Part shown: one piece after another, positions 59,394 through 64,000 of the stretch | Numbering within the stretch: position 1 is the stretch's first letter | How the letters are laid out: every line of letters starts with the position of its first letter | Origin: Amaranthus tricolor | Taxonomy: Eukaryota; Streptophyta; Magnoliopsida; Caryophyllales; Amaranthaceae | Direction of reading: 5' to 3' | Assembly (NCBI RefSeq): GCF_026212465.1 | Contig: NC_080056.1 | Location: 5,441,517 to 5,505,516, forward strand | Length of the DNA: 64,000 nt | Program-made: the position numbers and the translations under genes | The notes under the pieces: generated by a model | The model's input: only the letters and a program-made list of their open reading frames with translations | Database searches by the model: none | What the model was told of the DNA's origin: nothing

Positions 59394-60737
59394 CTAAGAT
59401 AAAATTTGAGGTGAAGAAGGATTAGGTTTCCATGATGAAGCCCAAACAACATTTTCATCTTTCCATTTTAAGTGTATTCCCACTTGATCATTTCTTTGTG
59501 GCAAAGCTAAATCCCAACTAGTATTATACCTTCTTAATAATGCTTGAACATCACCAATAATTTCTTCATTGAAATGGAAAGGACTAAAAGCTTCTTTAAG
59601 CTTTTTAGTCCATTGGCTTGCTTTGTTTGGTCTCCAATATTCCTCCCCACTATCAATATCACAAGCTAAAATCTTAACTATTTGTCTTGATCTTAATCTC
59701 TCAAGCTTTAGTCTTTCATTACTAATTGGAAGAAAGCTTTCTTCTAGCATCTCAAAGTACAACTTATAGAACCTAAAGCACTCTTCAAAACACATAAGAA
59801 AATCATTTTTTGTGTTGGTAAGATCAATTTCTTCCTCTACAATTGTTACAATACTCGGGTTAAGAGATCGAATCGTGTCAATTACAACCGATCTTTTTTC
59901 CTCTTGAACCCTTTGTAAGGCTTGAATACAATTCACAACAATTGCTTCACCATCTTGTATTCCTAAATCCTCTTTTTTGATCTCATCTAAGTGATCTAAC
60001 CCACCAATTACATTAAATTTGAAGGGTACACCCATTAACCTAGCAAATTTCTCCATCTTTTTTGTAATTTCTTTGGTAATTACTAATTCTAAGTTACTAG
60101 ATACAACTAGGGTAAGGCTTAAATGGGGTGTATCATCATTTCTTGTAGCTAAAGCTTCAAGTAACATAGGCCATTGGGTACAAAGGGTATTGCTTAAGTC
60201 AATTATATGCAAATTGTTCTCCCCTTCTAAAGCTTCCAATATTGCACCATTTGATGCTACATGACCAAAACTTATCCAAGGACTAACCTCTTGAAACTTC
60301 AACAAAAGCTTCACATATGTATCAAAGCAATAGTTTTTCTCCTCCACAAATTTTAGGGTTTCATAGGATTGATGTCCTAAGGAATTGGCTTTTGCAAATA
60401 AGGTTTTTAAGAAGTAATATGCTACTCTTTGATCACAATCTCCATAAGGTGAAACGACCTCGTTTAACACCCAAAGAAGTTGTTGGGTCTTACTAGGGTT
60501 TCTTTGAGAGATTGCTTTTGCACACTCTTGAACAAGTGTTAAGACCCATCCTATACATGATTTAGTAGTATTTGGTGGGAATTTATTTGGGTCTCTAATG
60601 TTTTTGATTAAGGGTATTTTTATGGTTTGGTTTATCATCCATTTATTAGGAAGTTGTAATGGAAAAGATGTATTTTTTTTTGGTTGAAGACAATCATTTG
60701 ATCTTAGGTATGAAGAGTTTTCTATGCTATGAGGCAT
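59394..60737 (-). CDS. GRAS transcription factor, SHORT-ROOT subfamily
   Basis: The intronless frame of 447 aa is a plant GRAS regulator. SHORT-ROOT moves between cells and acts with SCARECROW in root radial patterning. Leucine heptad repeat I covers about 64-125 ([26 protein letters not shown]). The VHIID core is [15 protein letters not shown] (176-190), then [15 protein letters not shown]. The second leucine-rich part has [18 protein letters not shown] (227-244). The PFYRE region holds [14 protein letters not shown] (322-335). The SAW region ends VVWASSWKP (430-438). KFQEVSPW (147-154) and [14 protein letters not shown] are SHR-like rather than SCR- or SCL32-like. The N-terminal part before the GRAS domain is only about 60 aa and lacks the long Gln/Asn/His-rich stretch of Arabidopsis SHR. 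It is therefore probably a SHR-like paralogue rather than the strict SHR orthologue. Confidence 0.9.
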   Translation of the reverse strand: MPHSIENSSYLRSNDCLQPKKNTSFPLQLPNKWMINQTIKIPLIKNIRDPNKFPPNTTKSCIGWVLTLVQECAKAISQRNPSKTQQLLWVLNEVVSPYGDCDQRVAYYFLKTLFAKANSLGHQSYETLKFVEEKNYCFDTYVKLLLKFQEVSPWISFGHVASNGAILEALEGENNLHIIDLSNTLCTQWPMLLEALATRNDDTPHLSLTLVVSSNLELVITKEITKKMEKFARLMGVPFKFNVIGGLDHLDEIKKEDLGIQDGEAIVVNCIQALQRVQEEKRSVVIDTIRSLNPSIVTIVEEEIDLTNTKNDFLMCFEECFRFYKLYFEMLEESFLPISNERLKLERLRSRQIVKILACDIDSGEEYWRPNKASQWTKKLKEAFSPFHFNEEIIGDVQALLRRYNTSWDLALPQRNDQVGIHLKWKDENVVWASSWKPNPSSPQILS

Positions 60738-60818
60738 ATTGAAAACTAATTATATTTTTAATACTCTTTTGGGTTTTGAGAATATGATGAAGGATTTTTT
60801 GATTTTAAAAGGTTGATG

Positions 60819-60828
60819 TTTATATATA
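60819..60828 (-). promoter_or_regulatory. TATA box of the GRAS gene
   Basis: On the minus strand TATATATAAA lies about 85 bp upstream of ATG 60737, a plausible core promoter position. Confidence 0.55.
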
Positions 60829-61059
60829 TGGAGAATGTTTTGCTATTTATGTATGATTGAGCTATATCATAGAATCATATCCTAATTCCTAGCTAGTTAG
60901 TTGCATGGTATACTATTCTTTTATTTTATAAATAAATCAAAAATTGATGAGATTATTGCATGCATGGCTACTTCCTACATACGTTCAAGTATAGATTTAT
61001 ACTAGTTTTTGTTGGATTGATCTAAGTACATATTAAAACTCACGAAAAATTAACTTTTA

Positions 61060-61413
61060 CTGGCATATATTAGTGATATTGAAAAATATGTCTATAATTT
61101 ATATTTAGAGTGTCATAATTATTAGTTTTTATTTTGAATTTCACTATAAAGTGATTTATTAGTGACACTTAATTTGTTTGGCCTTTAGCGACAATTTTAA
61201 TAGTCACTATAGCTTGTAGTGAGTAGTGACATTTATGAGAAATATCAATAGATCTAATGCGGCGAAAAATTTAAATAAGATTTTTTTATTATGCTGTTAA
61301 AGGGTCTAATAAATGTTACTAAATCCACTATATATACCATTAAAATTTAAAGTAGTGACATTTTAATTTAATGCCAATAAATATATCCACTAAAAGTATA
61401 TTATGTTGTAGTG
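61060..61413. mobile_element. possible CACTA-derived non-autonomous element
   Basis: The right end reads TTATGTTGTAGTG, whose complement starts CACTACAACATAA, a typical CACTA terminus. AGTAGTGACATTT, TAGTGACACTTAATTTG and TAGTCACTATAG are repeated inside in both orientations. The left end is not clearly defined. Confidence 0.35.
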
Positions 61414-62734
61414 TAAAGATTATCATCTAATGATCAAGTTTATATTGATAGAGTATTCGACATATTCTAGAGCTAAAGTAGAAAATCTAAGCCGATGGTT
61501 GTAGCAATGGAGTAACATATCCTAGGAGCTGGGGCTATAAATAAATTAAAGCTTAAGCTGATGATAGTAGCCCTAACATGAGATATATACGACAACATAT
61601 CTATTACTCCCTTGGTTTCTTTAAATTTGTGATTTTTTTTGCTAAGATTTTAATTTTTTTTGGCTTGCTCATGGAAATTTATTTAGAAAGCGTCTGAAAC
61701 TTTTCGATAAAGTGGTTGTGAATTTGTAATGGAATAGAAACTAGGATTTTAGTGTAGATGTAACTGTTTTACATTTTAATTTTTCCAAAAATCTTGAAAA
61801 TTCATTTAAATAACCTTATTCTTTGACCATTTTTTAATATTTTTTTGAGGTATTTATTTGAATAAACTTATCTTTTGAAGTATTAATTATTTGAATTATA
61901 TCAAGCTCGCACTTTCAGCAAAATATGACAGCTAGTGATGTTTAATGATTGTGATCACGTACTTTCTTATTTCCGTTATCTAAGGTATTGTTTTGATCCT
62001 TAAAATATTTTGTTGCAAAATATAAAAAATTAATATTATGAAAATATACATTGAAACAATTTAAATAAGATTTTATATAAGTATTTTTTAATATATAAGA
62101 ATAAAAGGTAAAAAAAGTATTAATTAAATAATAATAATTAAGTATTATTTAAGTGTAACAACTATTTTGAACCAGAGTAAATATTTTTATTTAAGACTTT
62201 GTTGTATTGTTTAAATTGGAAAATAACATTGTTTCTTGTTTTCTTTCGAAGCACTTTTAAGGCATGTTCTTTCAAAAAAAATAAACATTTAATTTTTTTA
62301 ATAAAATCATTTAGTATATTAAGCTTTTACGGATAAAAAGTGCTAATATGAATTTCTTTTTGTCGCTCAACAAAAATAACCTCAAGTAGTTTTGATTAAA
62401 AATTTACAATTTAATATAGAGTAATTAATTTTAAATACATCTGGGAATAATGAGTCAATCTAATTGTTGGAGGCTCCAAAATCAATTTTCATTCTTTTCT
62501 TGCTAGAGAATTTACTTTATTTTGAAATTAAAATTTTCCTTTTTTGAATTTGGGGTAAGCTATAAAATTCCTACTAACAAGAGGAAAATAGAATTAATAT
62601 TTTCTCTAATTGAATATATATCATAATGATGAAAGAAAAAACATTTAATCACTAAGTCTAACCATAATTGTAAATAAAATTTACTTTCCATACCCCTATA
62701 ACATTAACATTATTAGTTTATAAATTTTTAAATG

Positions 62735-62900
62735 AGACGATTTTACGTGAAATCATATCTATTGTGCTAATCCAAATCATCCAATTAATGTACACTTATA
62801 ACCTTAAAGTGATTATTTATAATTTTAAAGTGATCACATGTTATGGTCTTGGTGTGATCACTTCTAATTTCTCATGGTAAGACACTCTCGTATAATACTT
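62735..62900. mobile_element. GAGACC-type MITE with TGATCAC repeats
   Basis: The right end, read in complement, is GTATTATACGAGAGTGTCTT followed by ACCATGAGA, matching the left end of the element at 49083. The interior repeats CCTTAAAGTGATTATTTATA and TTTTAAAGTGATCAC. It is an inverted-orientation member of that family. Confidence 0.55.
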
Positions 62901-63264
62901 TTAGATAATAGTTTAGGTATTTAAAATTTAACAAAAAGTAAAATGAGACCAAATTAGATAAGAGGAACAGAAAACATTGTTTTGTGAAAAACTCTTTTCT
63001 ATCAATATTATTTTCTTAATGGGAAATGTAATTAGTCTTCTTTATTATTTGATTTGCTTTGAAAAAAAAATATTATGTTAGGAAGAGAAAAACCGAGATG
63101 TTGATAATCAAATGGTGGAGAGACTAGTTTGGTGCAAAATTTAGAGGAAAATGTTTATAAAAGTAAAAAATAAATTTCCACCATAGTTTTTCATCTAAAC
63201 AAAACAATAAAATAACAACAACAATTTCATAGTTTTAATTTTAAAAATTTGGATTCAACTACAA

Positions 63265-63365
63265 CGATCATCATCATTATCATCATATATATAAAAATGA
63301 AATTCGACAAACCATACCCATAAAAAAGAATGTGGACAAAGAGCCACTCAGCTCGAGAAATACCT
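63265..63365 (-). mobile_element. RTE-type LINE 3' tail fragment
   Basis: CGATCATCATCATTATCATC, CAAACCATACCCATAAAAAAG, GGACAAAGAGCCACTCAGCT and CGAGAAATACC follow the family tail order in minus orientation. Confidence 0.65.
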
Positions 63366-63539
63366 GCAAAAAAAAAAAGCAAAACAAACTGACAAGACAA
63401 GACAAAAAAACAAGACAAGACAATGCAAAATAAATATTAAAACCCTTGTTGATGTTCTTGTCCCTTTCCTTTTATACATCGCTCTTACTTTTCCTTTATT
63501 TTTACGTTTAGTTTTTATATGCGTAGTTTTATTTATTTA

Positions 63540-63541
63540 TT

Positions 63542-63592
<51 letters not shown>
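63540..63592. repeat. (TA)n microsatellite
   Basis: About 48 bp of uninterrupted TA, preceded by TTTA units. It sits between two oppositely oriented LINE tails. Confidence 0.95.
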
Positions 63593-63596
<4 letters not shown>

Positions 63597-63629
63597 ATAG
63601 GCCAAACTTATGATGCAGAACGACAAGTA

Positions 63630-63785
63630 AATGCAGGAAGAACTTCTTTAGAGGAGAATTTTTTAGTTGAGGAACTCTTTGACCGCATCCTCTTTTATGG
63701 GTATGGGTTGTCGTCTTTCTTTCTCCCTAGATCCTGCTCATAGTCCCTATGAGCGGGATACACTGAGTAAGATAATGATGATATA
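63630..63785 (+). mobile_element. RTE-type LINE 3' tail fragment
   Basis: GAACTCTTTGACCGCATCCT, CTTTTATGGGTATGGGTTGT, AGATCCTGCTCATAGTCCC, TATGAGCGGGATACACTGAG and ATAATGATGATAT form a well-preserved 3' tail in plus orientation, severely truncated at its 5' side. Confidence 0.75.
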
Positions 63786-64000
63786 ACCCAGAACAATGAA
63801 TAAGGCATAGTCAACATAAGTATAGGCTTAAGTGACTATTCAAGATCTAAGACACAAATACAACATATTTCCCAACTAATTTTATCTCTAATCAAATTAA
63901 AAAAAAAGCATAACTCATTCATATCATCTCTAATCTGATCATCCCACTCAATACATTGATCAAGCATGTGTGATTTTATTTATTTAAAATCATTCATGAT

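Larger units (their letters stand above)
60838..64000. other. intergenic, AT-rich, transposon remnants
   Basis: No gene is recognised. It contains a CACTA-like end, a GAGACC-type MITE, two oppositely oriented LINE tails and a (TA)n array. Small open frames at 63227-63743 lie on the LINE tails and microsatellite and are not genes. Confidence 0.5.

Noticed and set aside
61604..62175. Possible large Stowaway element (CTCCCTTGGTTTC to GAACCAGAGTA)
   Set aside because: The end similarity is weak and the length unusual. No convincing TA-flanked inverted pair could be defined.

Overview
This window is AT-rich nuclear DNA from a flowering plant. It holds intron-rich eudicot-type genes with GT-AG introns, a single-exon GRAS transcription factor, and many miniature transposons. 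The gene sequences and the GAGACCGTCTC-type inverted-repeat elements suggest Caryophyllales, perhaps Amaranthaceae (spinach, beet or quinoa relatives). That placement is an inference and cannot be proven without a search. No bacterial, organellar or CRISPR-like content was seen.

Layout, left to right. (1) 1-8.6 kb is mostly intergenic. It has an LTR/TRIM remnant at about 428-753, an orphan first exon of a plant sterol 3-beta-hydroxysteroid dehydrogenase on the minus strand (2753-2987), and a 5'-truncated, frameshifted RTE-type LINE (4079-5100). (2) 8676-15302, plus: a complete 8-exon mitochondrial-type glyoxalase II gene (327 aa). (3) 16603-26222, minus: a complete 14-exon CRT3-type calreticulin gene (422 aa), convergent with glyoxalase II. 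Its HDEL signal is split by the last intron, and its introns hold a TRIM array and many MITEs. (4) 29684-30553, plus: a secreted Gly/Ser-rich repeat protein that appears frameshifted near its end. (5) 32495-37259, minus: a 4-exon DUF936 protein (755 aa). (6) 38-52 kb is a long gene-poor stretch with Stowaway, Harbinger-like and GAGACC-type MITEs and microsatellites. (7) 51964-54990, minus: ribosomal protein L38 (69 aa, 3 exons, the first contributing only ATG), with telo-box and site II promoter motifs. (8) 59394-60737, minus: an intronless SHORT-ROOT-type GRAS gene (447 aa). (9) The right edge holds LINE tails, a CACTA-like end and AT repeats.

The genes are independent housekeeping or developmental genes: methylglyoxal detoxification, ER glycoprotein folding, cell-wall or secreted structure, microtubule-linked DUF936 function, translation and transcription. 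They do not form a pathway or cluster. I found no convincing new multi-gene system. The most noteworthy signals are repeats: a roughly 120-bp family whose four copies here all lie in introns, a cluster of near-perfect short hairpins upstream of RPL38, and a chimeric TRIM array inside CRT3 intron 1. All exon structures were assembled by eye from splice sites, reading frame and family similarity.
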